DNA of 64,000 bases from the NCBI RefSeq assembly GCF_921293095.1, contig NC_060246.1, positions 110,960,941-111,024,940 of the forward strand. Reading direction: 5' to 3'. Positions within the stretch are counted from its first letter, which is position 1. Every line of letters begins with the position of its first letter. The notes under the pieces were generated by a model. The model was not told the origin of the DNA. It was given only the letters and a program-made list of their open reading frames with translations, and made no database searches. Of this stretch, positions 11,640-23,713 are shown one piece after another. This DNA is from Ischnura elegans. Its lineage: Eukaryota > Arthropoda > Insecta > Odonata > Coenagrionidae. The translations under genes were made by a program, and so were the position numbers.

Positions 11640-14600
11640 TTAGTACTCGGCGTATGTTTTTTGAGCCGACCTTTCACCTTTTTCTGTTGCTGTAAAACAA
11701 TGATATATGCTTGCCTTTGTTTCGGCTATAATGAAGTTTGCCAGTAAATCTCGCTTAGTATAGCCGCCCCTTTCAGGAGGTCTCCCCCTGTGTAATTCCA
11801 GTGCGCTCCTCACCCTGCGGCCCGTGACTCCTTTTATCCACTCCTTTGCTGTCCGCCATACCTCTCCGGCCTGTCTGCAGTCGTAGAGGATGTGCCAGGC
11901 CGTGGCCTGGCTTCCAGGGCATGCTCTGCACACTGAGTTTTCTCGCAATCCCGAACGCGACAGGAAAACGGCGTCTGCCAGGCGATCATGTGCCAGTCTC
12001 CAAGACACCTCCCCCTCCCTCCCCAGGACTGGCGCCGTCCAGAAGGCTTTCCAGCACGTAGACTCTCCCCATATGCCGTCCTTGTAGGGCCACTTCTCTT
12101 TGTTTTTTTTGGCAACGATTTCTCGGTAAATATCGCTTTTGTGTATGGGAAACGTTCACGTTCGCTTCGACAGCTCGCTCCGGAAACCGAAGGGGAGAGA
12201 TTCCTCCGTCGGGGGCCAAGATGTGGGGAGAGGTCCTCCGTTTTCCCCGGACCTCACGTCCATTGTGTCGAGGGCGCTTTTCAATGAGGAGTAGAAACCG
12301 TTCCTCTTAGGCCTGGTCTCGAGGAAGTAGGAAACGAAGATTTTCCACGGTTGAACTTCACCTGTGACGTACCGTTGAAAGAAATTTATCCTCATAGCGG
12401 TAATTTTTGCCTGCACGTCAGTCAGCCCCAGTCCTCCGCACCCGAGCGGGGCCGTCAGCACGGCCCCGGCAACCCAGTGTTTTCGGCCCCTACCCCACAC
12501 AAAATCCGTGAGGGCGGCTTGCACCCGCCGGATGCATTGAGGGCTAATGCATTGGGTCTGTAGGCGGTACCAGATGGTCGGGGCCACGAACTGATTTACG
12601 ACCATTGTCCTTCCTCTCACGGAAAGGGCCCCTGAAGCCGCTTCCCACCTCCTCAATCCGTTTTGAATTTTTTCTTCTAGGTCTTCCTCTAGTCCTTCTC
12701 TCTCTTTGATGGTGTCATTTTTAAAAACCACTCCGAGGAATCGGGCACCTTCGGTGGAGATCGCGAAGGGTCCGAGCCTATCCGTGCGCCCGCGCCAGGA
12801 CCCGACGTACATCCCTTCAGTTTTACTCTCGTTAAGTTCTGCTCCCGAGAGGGCGGCGTACGAATCGAATGATTTTATCACATTTCTTGCAGCGTCGTCA
12901 TCCGAGATGAATAAAGTTACGTCATCTGCGTATGCTGATAGCGTAATATGTGCTTCTTGAGTGGGGAGTGGAAAACCTGTAATTTTAGTTTTTAGGATGT
13001 GGAGTAGTGGCTCTAGGGCCAGTGCGTACAGCTGGCCGGAGAGCGGACATCCTTGTCTTATGCCTCGCTTAAAGGGGATTGGGGGAGTCAGACTATTGCC
13101 AACCCTAACGAGGCATGATGCGTCCTCGTAAATTGTACTTAAAGTTTTTATGAAAATTTCCCCAAAATTCATGCGTCTCAATACATTGAATAAAAAATCC
13201 TGGCGAACTTTGTCGAAAGCGCCCTTTTGGTCCAGACTTAATATGGCCAGTGGAGAATTAGTTTCATTCGCATATGCGATAATGTCACGATTTAGGGACA
13301 GGTTATCTAAGATGGTTCTGCCTGTGACGCCGCACCCTTGCTCGGGGGATACCACCTCTCGCATTGCCGACGACAGTCTCATGGAAAGGGCCTTCGCAAT
13401 TATTTTGTAATCGGTGGTGGTGATCGAGATTGGTCTCCAGTTCTTCAAATTTGTTCTGTCTCCTTTTTTATGAATTAAATTCAGAACGGCCCATCTGCTG
13501 GAGATAGGGAGCATGCCTCTCTCTAGGCTCGCGTCGACCATTGACGCGAAGGGCATCGCGAGGAGAGTCCAAAAGGTCTTATAGAATTCGGACGTTAGGC
13601 CATCGATTCCTGGTGCTTTCTTTCGGTTCAAGCTGTAGAGTGCAGTGCGGAGATCCTCTGGGGTCAGGGGCGCCTCCATCCGCGCTTTACTCTCCGCCGT
13701 CAATTCCGGCTGCCCCCGCGAAAGAATAATAAAATCGTCCTCCTGCAGCGCTGAGTCTGTATGTACGGGGGCTTGAAAGACTTTTTCATAATAGTCTTTT
13801 ACGTACTTCACAAGATGCTGCTGTTCGGAGAGGATAGTGCCGTCGTCTGTTTCCAATGACGTCAGGGGGGGTCGATGCATCCGTGTCACCGATCTTGAGA
13901 GAGCAGTCCCCAACGGATTCTCCGAAGACGCTATCTCTTCCCATCCCTCGATCGCCGTCGCTCTCTCGCCCACCTCCTTGTACGTGCGCCTTATTTCCTC
14001 CCTCGCCTTCATCGCCTCCTCTCCTCGAGTCGTCGCCTCCGTCGCCTCGAGCGATCTCATGTGGGATATGTTTCTGTCTTTACTAAGGCGTACATAAATC
14101 CTGGTGGCGGCTCTAATCTCAGATTTTAAAGTTTCCCACGCGACGACGGGGTCCCCGCTCTCGTGGGTAGACGTCACTTCCTCGATAATTGTCGACATGA
14201 ATTCGACAAATTCTTCGTTATCAAGTAGGTAGTTGTAGAATTTCCAGTACGGGGGAGGTGGTTTTATTACATCCTGGATGGTGAAGTCTATGGATAGAGC
14301 CATGTGGTCCGAGAACGAGGCTCGCCTTTCGATGGAGGATATTTTCTGTATGTTGTCAGTGTATATCCTGTCCAGGCGGGATGCAATATTGGGGTCGGCC
14401 GCAGAGTGGTACGTATACCCTTCCCTCCTTCCGTGCCTTTCCCTCCATACGTCTGATAGAGAGTGCTTCCTAATGAGTGCAGCGAGACGCCTCGCCTTTG
14501 TAGGCTCCCTCTCTATCCTCGATGAGCGGTCGTGACGAGGCGACAGCGTGCAATTATAGTCGCCAGCTAGTATGGTGAGATCCGGATGATAGTCTTCCGC

Positions 14601-14952
14601 CCTCCCTTGCTCGAGTGCGTCGTCCATCTTCCGTATCACTTCACCAGCTATGTCCTTGTCGTTAGGTAGGTAGCTGTTAATAACGCGTAAGGTGGAGCCT
14701 GAGCTAAATTCGAAACGATGTTCTGTAGCATGCCCCGGATAGAGGGTGTTTTCCTTCGTTATGTTGGGGGCGAGGTTCTTTTTTATTGCGATGCCAGTTC
14801 CCGCGGCTACTCTGTGGGTGGGGTTGAGGCTGAAAGAATAGCCGAGGCTGCGGAGGCAGGGTTGGAGGTGGTCCGCGTTTGTTTCCTGCATAAGTAGGAT
14901 ATCTGGTTCCCACCGCTGGATGAAAAATTTGAGCTGTTGACTTTTTATGTTG
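11640..14952 (-). pseudogene. LINE ORF2: APE endonuclease plus reverse transcriptase, Tx1/L1 type
   Basis: ORF2 nicks DNA and reverse-transcribes the element RNA at the nick. The main frame (14952-12156, about 930 codons) starts mid-domain at NIKSQQLKFFIQRWEPDI. It carries the apurinic-endonuclease motifs LLMQET, LAGDYNC, SRLDRIYT and SDHMAL, then RT motifs KKAPGIDGLTSEFYK, NWRPIS, LDQKGAFDKV, RQGCPLS and the catalytic AYADD (near 12945-12930). The last part is in other frames: one frameshift near 12160-12190, another near 11990-12060. It ends with CRACPGSQATAWHILYDC (CX2CX8HX4C), the usual C-terminal knuckle. No ATG is available at the start, because the CCAGTGGCCAG before it belongs to the flanking element. 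The catalytic residues are present, so the copy is not ancient. Confidence 0.85.
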
Positions 14953-15312
14953 CTGGCCACTGGAATACACCCTCTATCTATGAATCCATGGTCAACTTAT
15001 TGCGTTACTTTTTTTTTTTCAACCAAATTTTTATTTTGTAGTATGATTTATTTTGCTTGAGTATTTGATTTTCAATAATCTAATCTTCTAAAAGAATTAC
15101 TAACATTTTTTAAGCATTGTGAAATTTTAAATGGGTTACTGGTGCTAATAACAACAAAGTTAGTAAATACAAAGTACATAATAAGTCTATAGGCTAGAGC
15201 CGACATTCGATCATTCACATTGAAAAATCCACGATAGCTACACCTGATGTCAGGTCTTCCACGTATAAAAATGAACATCGAATCCACCCAACATCCGGCA
15301 CGAAATGGTTAA

Positions 15313-16678
15313 AATAAATTAGAGGAAACTTTAATTGACCCAACCATGGCCTGCAAGCTCAACTGAATGTAAAGTGCACTTTGAGTGCTTTTGTAGTAGA
15401 TGTACAGGATGAGCTTCAATCAATTTTTTTGTCTCTCACTAAATCACCTTGGAATTAATTCCAATATACATAATTTTTATAGAGATTGAAAAAAAAACAT
15501 TATATAAAAAACATTTATTCATTTGTATGCAACAAAAATATGTTTTACAACGAAAAAGAAATTATGTACAGGCATACAATTATCATGCAAAGTATACATA
15601 AAGCTAAGTTTGGAAGGTATCTCTCTTGAATTATATTGAATATAAAACAGACAAGTGAAAGAACTTATCATTTAAAATTTCTCACACTGAAGAACTAGTT
15701 GCAAAAGAAGCTATTCTCTGAAACAAATTGATATTTTCAGATAGTTTTACTTTTCTTGCTGAATGCGTTCTTGCTGCGTTGAATGCTCTTGAAACCATCC
15801 CAAAGCATACAAACTTACATTTTGTAGCAGGGTAAATAATACTTCCAAGAGACCAACCAGTTCAAACATCTAATACTTTAAATCTGAGATAACATTTTTC
15901 ATTTGCAATTGAGGTATGCATTCATAATACTTCAGGAGCAGCATTAACCAATAAACTCAGTATCAAAGATTTAACTTGATAGGAATGGAATTATTAGTTT
16001 TTCCAGAGCATTTTGACTCAAATATATTCGGTTTAGCCAAGAGTAGTTTATTAAGTACATGCAATTTGAACTTACTACAAAGTTTTGACAGGGATACTTC
16101 TTAAATTCTTAGCAAAAGTAGCATTGTTTTACTGATGACAATTATGCAAATGACAGGACCAGCCTGGCTATATACAATGGAATATGGATTGAGCCATAAT
16201 TCTACAGAGAATTACCGCAGTAAGTAATGTACACCTCTTATTAAAAGGGAGAGGCCAAAAAAATATATATGAAGTATTTACAACAGATGAAATGATCTAT
16301 TTACATTTAGCACATTCTGATGGCTATCAATCTACTTAAAACCTAAGTATAAATGATTCTCTTGAAAAACTTGTATCACAGCCTATAAAAATCACACGAT
16401 AAAAATTGGCTACTTGCAACTTTTAGTCCAAAAATCAATTTAAATTCATCATAACATGAGGTACACCAACCACATATTTTGTTGGAAAATACACCCACAT
16501 GGCACAGTTTAAACCCAACTGAGGCAAAATTGTTTCCAAAATATTTCCAGGCCAAATAAATATTCATAACTGCAAAAACGAAAACGCAATCATTTTGGAC
16601 TTACATTAAACAATATGTAAAATGAAAGAAAATATATATCTAAAGACCAAAACTAAACCAAAATACTCAAAAAATCAA
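15313..16678. other. AT-rich stretch, possibly 3' UTR of the DELE1-like gene
   Basis: No open frame of note. On the minus strand it directly follows the DELE1-like stop. AATAAA-type signals on that strand occur near 16047 and 15508, so part of it may be 3' UTR. The cleavage site cannot be decided without transcript data. Confidence 0.4.
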
Positions 16679-19600
16679 TTATTGGACAAGGAGCTGGATT
16701 GATGTATTACATGCATTATCAGATTTTATGGGGTGTTGGTCAAAAACCATTTCTTCCAATGATGAGCCACTGAGAAAATGAGAAAAAGCCCCAGTAATTA
16801 GATCATAGCTGGGCACACTATTGTCTACACTATAAGCATCCCTATGATCTTGTCTCTTCTTCACAATTATAGAAGAAGGTGCCTTCAAAGGATGACTTTT
16901 TACTAGATGATCACTCTCCTCTGTGCTCAGGTTGAAAGAACCTTGGTTGACTAGAGAGGAACAATCTCCATCTCCACTGCATTCTTCAGACACACCAAGA
17001 GATGAAATGAGCTTAAGAGCATTAGAGGCTTCCTCTAGACCTAAAGAGGAAGCCTTTAACAGAAGTTGACTGGCTAATTTAGTATCAGGCTGCAGCCCAC
17101 CAAAACCATTTCCATGGAATACAGCCAAATTATAAGTAGCAGCAGCATGCCCCTTATCTGATGCTTGCTTATACCAATAAAGAGCCTGGAAGAAAAGTAA
17201 GACACTCAGAATGAAATATTTTACATTCAAAGTTTAATATTGAGTTATTTTAAGAATGAGCAATTTAGAATGACATCTTAAACAGAGTTACAAATTTAAT
17301 TTCAAATAAGAACCAATAGACCCCCTGCCAGACATATCAACGTCTTTAATGATTCAACTAGTAAAAGAGCAAGTATAATCATAAGTTGTAGCACTTCCTC
17401 CTACAGAGATATCATTAATGTATACATATATTGAAAAAAAAAGATTCTATTCCATAAAATATTTAAATTAAAACATTGCCTCACAAATGAGTGAATCGCT
17501 AATTAAATAATTTTTAAAAATTGAAATAATTAATATACCTGGGATAAGTTTTTCACTACTCCCCCGACACCCTTCTCATAGCAGATTCCCAGATTGAAAG
17601 CCGCCACTGCATTGCCGAGGGATGCAGATTTATAAAACAGATCTGCAGGTAGAGGATCACTTTGAGTGGAGCCGCATCCTTCGTCTAGTTTTTGTAATGC
17701 CAGTGCTAGAAGAACTTGTGACTGAGCTTCATCAAGTCCTTTCCCAGCTTCTTTGAAAGCCTAAGGAAATTATGGTTGATAATGGATTATAAAATTGAAA
17801 CGTAGGCTTTCTCTGCAAGAATTATTGGTGTCAACAGCTTTCGGGAGCAGCTGCCTATTGTGCTTTATCATGCGAGCTTTCGTAGCAATTGCAGGTCGCA
17901 TCATCAAGCATTTCATCACTGATGATGCAACCTGCAATGGCCACAAAAGCTCGCGTGACAAAGTGTAATACGCAGCTGCTCCCATAAGCCATTGATACCA
18001 AGCATTATAAATTTATTTGCAAAATCACATGAATGGCTGTCATGAGCTTATCAGTGTTACTTTGAATCCATTCAATGTAAAATGGCTATCAGCATATATA
18101 TTTGACAAATTTCAGCCAGCTACTTCATCTCCACTACTCTGCTTCACCCTTTCCACTCCATTCATGGATAAATGAATTCTCAATCATTAATACAACCGCA
18201 AGCAAATCATTAATCAATGAAGTATTTACTTAATGCTATACGGTTTCCAGGATATGCTGAATTTTTTTAAATTATTGCAAAAAATAATCATAGTCTCCCC
18301 ATAATATATCCTTGCCAAAATAATGAAAGAAATAAATGTTTCCTCAAACTCAAAGCACTCTAACATAGATATGATTGTAATGCCGTGACGCACCACAAGA
18401 CTCAATTTCACTTACTTCTTCAAGGGTTATGGGCCCATATGTCAACCTCTCATCAGAAGTTTCTGGCCAAGGCATGGGAATCGCCATTTTCTGAGAGTTA
18501 TTGACATCATGAGAAAAACCAACTTCATTTTGAAGCAGCTTAAAATGACTTTTTGAAGTAGGACTCTCAGAAATACCACTGTCCTCACTATTCCCCACAT
18601 TAAGTGGATTTGGAGAGCATGCATCATCTAAAAATAATAAAACTCTGTCATTTTCAAGTACAATATCCATGTTAAAAAAATAAGATGAGACATAGTAACA
18701 TTAATAATGTAAAGTTAACATATCCAGCATACATTACAGAAAAAAGAGAATAGGTAGCATGTGACTTACATGGATCGAATACTGAATTAATTCCTTCAAC
18801 GTGCACTTTTCTATGTTTGTCCTTCATATCCTCCTGCGGGCAATCATTTCTTTGGCTCGGCAGTACCTTTAGAGGCAATGCAGAATCACCTCTCCACGCA
18901 AACAGAAAATTTGACAATGATGTCATTATACAGCATTTCCTCTTGTGTTCTGAAGTGCCATCTCTAAGTAATTCTCCATGTATATGACGAAAGCGATATT
19001 GCCCCAAAAACCACCCAAATAACACTGCTGAGGACTGAAATATGAAATACAAACAGGTTATTCTGATGAAACTTGGTTTAACAATTTTAGTACAGATTAC
19101 ACTATTTTCTCAACAGATGGATGCAGTTAAGAGCTTTTTAGGCCTAATAATTTTTAGAGTACCTTTTCCATTAAAATACATAACTAGCTTTAAATGCTAG
19201 AGAAAGGTTTCAGGTTACTTGATTAAGAATGAAACCCAAAAATAATCCGAAAGCCTCAAAAAAATATTTACAAAAGCGAGAAATTTGATGATTATTTACT
19301 CATTGATCATTTAGGGAACATAACATATAATTAAGGATTAAAAAAGTAGAATTTGAGAAGAAGAAATTAAAAAAGCTTAGAGAATGGATTTAAGAGAAGA
19401 GAGCATCTATGTTAATAATCATTCATCAATGTTATCATGCTCATCAATGTTAATAATAATTCAGTTCTTTTTCAAGATTTTTCCATGGTTTTCAAGAGTT
19501 TGCACCGTAATTTTAAATTTATATCTTCAATTCACATTTTCTTATCAATATAAAGTCATGAGCATAGGCGAGAAAATCTCATGAGCAAAATGTATCAAAT

Positions 19601-21748
19601 TTGTAGAGTCGAATACAACAGCTATTCACAAGTCCAATTAGGGAGAGGTGAGGTAGGATATGAGGGTAGAAATGGTAGGAAAGGGGAGGTGGTGAGGTGA
19701 ACGCTCACTATACAGGTATTTTGGAATAAAAAGTGAAAATTTAAGGCAAAAATGTTAATGCTAGAAAAATACTGGGAAGAAAATTATTTTTTTATACTAA
19801 ATGCACCATTGTTAATGATAAAAAAATTATATCCGTACTTACAGCAGGAACTTAATACAAACTGTGTTGCCTAGTTTTAAAAGGATTAAGTAGCAACACA
19901 TTCCCTTGACAAGGATTCTTTACTCATTTGAGTAAACTTTGTGTATGATGAATGAAAAGGGATGAAAATTGTGTTTAAAGAGAAATTGTATGCAAGAGAA
20001 AAAAAGAGAAATTTCTAATCCATGAATGGGATTATGCTCATGAGAAAGGTAATAGCAAGATTATATTAATTTCCCAATGTAAAGCATAATGGAAAAGAAA
20101 CTTAAGGGCAGTATAATTTATTACCATTAATTGAAACATACTATGACATGCTTTCCAGGTATACCTACTAATATGCACACCTCAAGATATGCATAAAACA
20201 CTTCAAAAGGATTAACAAAGCCCAGCATGAACTAAGCAATGAGCAAATACTAGCGTCATACCTCAAAGCTAGTTCACCCATCATAAACAGAACTGATCCA
20301 TCTGCTGTACAGAATAAGAATAAACAAGAATCGTGGGAATCATTTATTGTATTTTTATTCCAATTCTGTACATACTTATGCAGCAGTGGTGGATCCAGGG
20401 TGAGGGGGAAAACATTTGGGCCCATGGACCCCTCCTCCCCAAAAGTAAAAACATATTTGTCCATAGCTTACCCCAACTGTTAATTACCCCGCTCCTGGAT
20501 TCACCACTGGTCAAGCGATTTATATTATGGTGAAATATTGAGGGTTGCTTACCCATCCAACGGCCTCCAAGAATGACTGATGCATCTGACAATCCCTCCA
20601 AGAATCCTCTTTCGATTCTTCACTCTCACCATTTTGATCTCCCTCAGATTTTCCACCATCACCTCTCTTGAAACCACTCTTCGAATTTTGCAACCAACCT
20701 ACTGATATATTACTTAGGCCCTTAAATTTTCCGAGATCATAACACAGAAAAGGAAGCTTTAGCACACAATTTGACTTAGAACCTGTACGAGTCAACTCTT
20801 GAGGCGAATTCTCTGCAGAAGATATACCCTTTCCCCTGGTTACTCGTTCACCATCGGAAAATGAAGCGTTTTTGTTGACCCATGAAAGAATGGTGCCTTT
20901 AAGATCTAGTCCTGATGATGACTCTGAACCCTTCTGTTCCTCCACAAAAACTACATTCTCACGCAAAGACGTCGAATCCCGTTTCCCGAAATAACCTGAT
21001 TTATTGAAATCGTCACGGTATATAAAACGCCCATCCTCAGCACTATTTTTTTCGCAAATATAATCTAAATCGGGGGAAGGTTTTCCTTTACATGAGCATA
21101 AACCTTTACATTCACCATTGATGGTACGATCAACACAGGAGTAAGCCAAGTCATTACTAAGGGGACTGCCAGTAAGCCTTTTCTCAACTCCTCCACGGAT
21201 AAATGGTTCCTCAAGCACACCATAGCCCTTAGATCCCTTAAGAGGTTTCAACTGGCACTGGTCCTGTGACCGAGTTTTTGATGGTCGATTATGACCTCGG
21301 AATTTTAAAGCCCAATGTAACTTCTGCTTATGTGCATGGGGCACACAATGTAAGTTACGCTCCGCAGTATCACGACTAGTTCCTTCCTTATCTAAACAAC
21401 CTTTCTTATAATTATTCTTCCTCTTACAATCTTCATTAAATCCGTCTACATCTTTAGCTAGAGATGAAATTAGGCATGTCCCATTAGATGTGTCGCTTTT
21501 GAATACATTGACACTGCGATCGATGGTTTCCCACACACCTGAAAAAAATCATAGTAAATGAGAGTTCTTGTAATTAAGTATACCTCCTATACATTATAAA
21601 CAGCTACCTGAAAAATGTAACAATGAGGCATCCCCTTAATTTACATCGACTACATCTAAATAAAACTTTAAAAGATAGAATGAAAACTTAATAGATACAG
21701 AAAATAGAAATGAAGAGAAAACTCACCTCTGTTAAAACATTTCCACAT
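16679..21748 (-). CDS. DELE1: DELE1-like Sel1-repeat mitochondrial stress protein, six exons
   Basis: Exons (minus strand): 21748-21727, 21538-20553, 19034-18770, 18627-18416, 17760-17539, 17185-16679. Each has AG/GT borders, and the phases add to 2214 nt (737 aa plus stop), which strongly supports the model. The N-terminus MWKCFNRGVWETIDRS is basic and amphipathic, like a mitochondrial presequence. Residues 8-495 or so are polar and Lys/Ser-rich. The C-terminal third holds Sel1-type repeats (NAVAAFNLGICYEKGVGGV, AAATYNLAVFHGNGFGG, YWYKQASDKGHA). In mammals DELE1 is cleaved by OMA1 under mitochondrial stress and activates the kinase HRI. The LEEA segment before the repeats also recalls human DELE1. 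It is longer than human DELE1 (about 515 aa). Another Sel1 protein remains possible. Exon 1 codes for only 22 nt. Confidence 0.72.
17825..18001. mobile_element. foldback MITE in DELE1-like intron
   Basis: The two halves are inverted copies. The left starts TTGGTGTCAACAGC and carries GGGAGCAGCTGC...GCGAGCTTT. The right, inverted, starts TTGGTATCAATGGC and carries the same blocks. The arms are about 80 bases at roughly three-quarters identity. It lies in the intron before the first Sel1 exon and does not touch splice sites. Confidence 0.6.
20384..20510. mobile_element. small CAGTGGTGGATCCAGG inverted-repeat MITE
   Basis: The ends CAGTGGTGGATCCAGG and CCTGGATTCACCACTG are inverted. It lies in the second intron of the DELE1-like gene, only about 40 bases downstream of the exon 2 donor at 20552. 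It belongs to the same loose family as 2216-2483. Confidence 0.5.
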
Positions 21749-22339
21749 GGCTGCGTGCCTTATGACTTCGCTACACGATGAATACGTAGCTCTAAGTAAA
21801 TAGCAGGCACTCAACACTCACTACAACGCCGATACATCATTCTTCCATATCATTTAACGAATCACCAACAACAATCACGATTTAAGGTCTTGGAAGTAAT
21901 CTTCTGGTCTATATTAATGACCAAGGTTTCTTGTCGATGACCTTAAGTTCGAATAAACATGGCCAAAGTAGTTTCGGCTACGACGAAGTACCTATTAAAA
22001 TATGAATCCAAAATACTAACTCCGCGAAAGACATAACCCAAATGAAAACTCTAATACGCGTCATGCACTACATAAATACTACCCTGAGCGACACAACTTA
22101 CAAAATAATACAAGCGATATGCCCCAAAATGCCAAATACTTCACAACATACGGCCAAATCCAAACAAATAATTGTCCCCTTCCCCCAAATTAACTCCTTT
22201 TTTCTCTGTCCTCTGTGCTAGCGTTCCTAGCGAGACTTTTCAAAACTTTCCTCCTGAAAAAGCAAAGTCGCTCATTGCGTAACATTTTGAATCTCGGCGG
22301 CACGAATGAGTCCCCTACTCCCCTTACTCGGCGGTGAAG
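21749..22339. promoter_or_regulatory. probable bidirectional promoter region
   Basis: About 590 bases separate the DELE1-like start (21748, minus) from a possible plus-strand start at 22340. There is no repeat in this interval and it has a GC-richer centre (near 22290-22330, with CTCGGCGG). No TATA box is placed at a convincing distance. Promoter function is inferred from position only. Confidence 0.35.
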
Positions 22340-22390
22340 ATGAAGTTCTGCAAGCATAATCATGGGAGGACTCTCAATTCTGCGATTCAG
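22340..22390 (+). CDS. possible first coding exon of an unknown gene
   Basis: An ATG in fair context (GGTGAAGATGA) opens the frame MKFCKHNHGRTLNSAIQ. It ends CAG at a strong donor, GTGAGG, at 22391. I do not recognise the peptide. No matching downstream exon is identified in the window, so a long gene, a non-coding first exon or chance are all possible. Confidence 0.28.
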
Positions 22391-23504
22391 GTGAGGCTTA
22401 ATTTGATCAATTCGCTATTTTGGAGCCTTAAATTATTCGGACAACATCTTCTTCAATCGCTATTTTTGTGGAAACAGGGTGAATTATAAATCCTTGTCAT
22501 CACCTAGATCCTTTGCTAATTCTGAAATACTAACTAATGAATTATGAGTCTTCAATTAATGGTTGGAGGTTTTTGAATAATGATGACATTTTATTGCATT
22601 CAAGGAACTGTCAAATCTCAATCACGTTCGGAGTTACCCGACAATATTTGTTTAGTGGCTATCATTGAAATATTAATTTCAATGGTACTTTCATCTGTGG
22701 ATAGTTTCCAAAAATTTTCTTATTTCTTCTAAACATGTGTCTATTGTTTCCTGTACCAATCCTTTGTTATACCTTCCCGTCCTAATCCTCTCCGAAAAGG
22801 ACCAAATTGAATTCCTATGTGCGTTGGTAATGCCTCCTCACGTACTTTTCCATGCTTCAACGTTTTTAGATAAGTTGTGTTTGATCGCTTTTACTTAAGG
22901 AAGAGAATTAGGCCTGCTATCGGGTTCGTTCAAATGTGCTAGCCTTACCAGCGTAACTAGATCGACGCTCGAGGGATAAGACAATTGCTTAGTAATGATT
23001 AAGTGTCCACTGCCTCTTCGGTCGTAATGACAGGAACGCGTACTAAATCTTCGCGCCGTTTCGGTCGTGCAACGGAAGAATGAGTACTTTGGCCTCTCAT
23101 AGCATAGAGGTTACCGGCTTCCATTTATTCAATTCGTTGACTTCGGCAGATTGTGAAAGCTACGATTAGTACTAATCGTGGCTTTCAAAACCTGCCGATG
23201 ACGTCATTCCTATAGTCAGGCTCATCCTTATACATCGGCTCCATAATTAGTCTGACCGTTCAAATTACACCACAAAAACCTTTTGACGTCTGCAAGATCT
23301 TTAAGATCAAATGGGAGACAAAGAGCTTGATGTACTCATGGAATTTGGAACCCTTACTTGCTGTGATTGGTTTATAGTCCAACGCATACTGGTGACCTTA
23401 GACCCTCGAGGCCATTATGCTGACTGGAGAGATTTGGGGGCTGTGGCACCCTGAAAAACCTAGGGTTTGTCAAGTTGTCTTCACCGCTGGTGTGACTCAT
23501 TCCT
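22391..23504. other. no gene seen
   Basis: Unique-looking AT-rich DNA with no long frame. If the exon at 22340 is real, this is intron. Confidence 0.5.
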
Positions 23505-23713
23505 CTTAGGGCAGGTTTTATAATGTCTGGTTAACGTTAGCCGGAACATGGTGCAGCCAAAACCTTAGCTGGAGAATGTAAGTAACTGTAAGTAAAAGTA
23601 TATAGTTCAGAATAACATTTCGTTAAACTCATGATCTCCAACGCAAGGATGAGTTAACTCCAGTTTTCATGCTCCACAAAATTTTAACCAGACATTATAA
23701 AACTGGCCCTAAG
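23505..23713. mobile_element. Tourist/Harbinger-type MITE
   Basis: Near-inverted ends are CTTAGGGCAGGTTTTATAA and CTTAGGGCCAGTTTTATAA, both followed by TGTCTGGTTAA. The outer bases TTA and TAA fit a three-base TWA target as used by PIF/Harbinger elements. The core is non-coding. Confidence 0.6.

Larger units (their letters stand above)
6209..14952 (-). mobile_element. Tx1/L1-type non-LTR retrotransposon in permuted order
   Basis: Minus-strand order is ORF2 (14952-11640), a 3' region ending in an AAT-rich tail (about 11210-11190), a 15-bp minisatellite (11190-8409), a leader (8409-8042) and ORF1 (8041-6209). LINEs normally run leader, ORF1, ORF2, tail. ORF1 is cut near its C-terminus exactly at the left border, and ORF2 is cut near its N-terminus exactly at the right border. 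A circularly permuted unit, or a trimmed head-to-tail pair, would explain this. The RT signature (PGIDGLTSEFYK, SLDQKGAFDKV) resembles the Tx1/L1 group. The insert lies within a TTAA-flanked piggyBac-like element. Confidence 0.7.
6068..15312. mobile_element. piggyBac-like non-autonomous element, copy 2, split by a LINE
   Basis: TTAA is present at both borders (6068-6071 and 15309-15312), with inverted ends CCATTCCCTGTCGG and CCATTTCGTGCCGG. The left 140 bases match 952-1092 of copy 1, and bases 14953-15170 match about 1119-1330 of copy 1. Between these two halves sits an 8744-bp foreign insert. Some 27 bases present in copy 1 between GGGACC and CTGGCC are missing here. No piggyBac transposase is seen. 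The TTAA duplication is perfect, which makes the border call strong. Confidence 0.65.
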
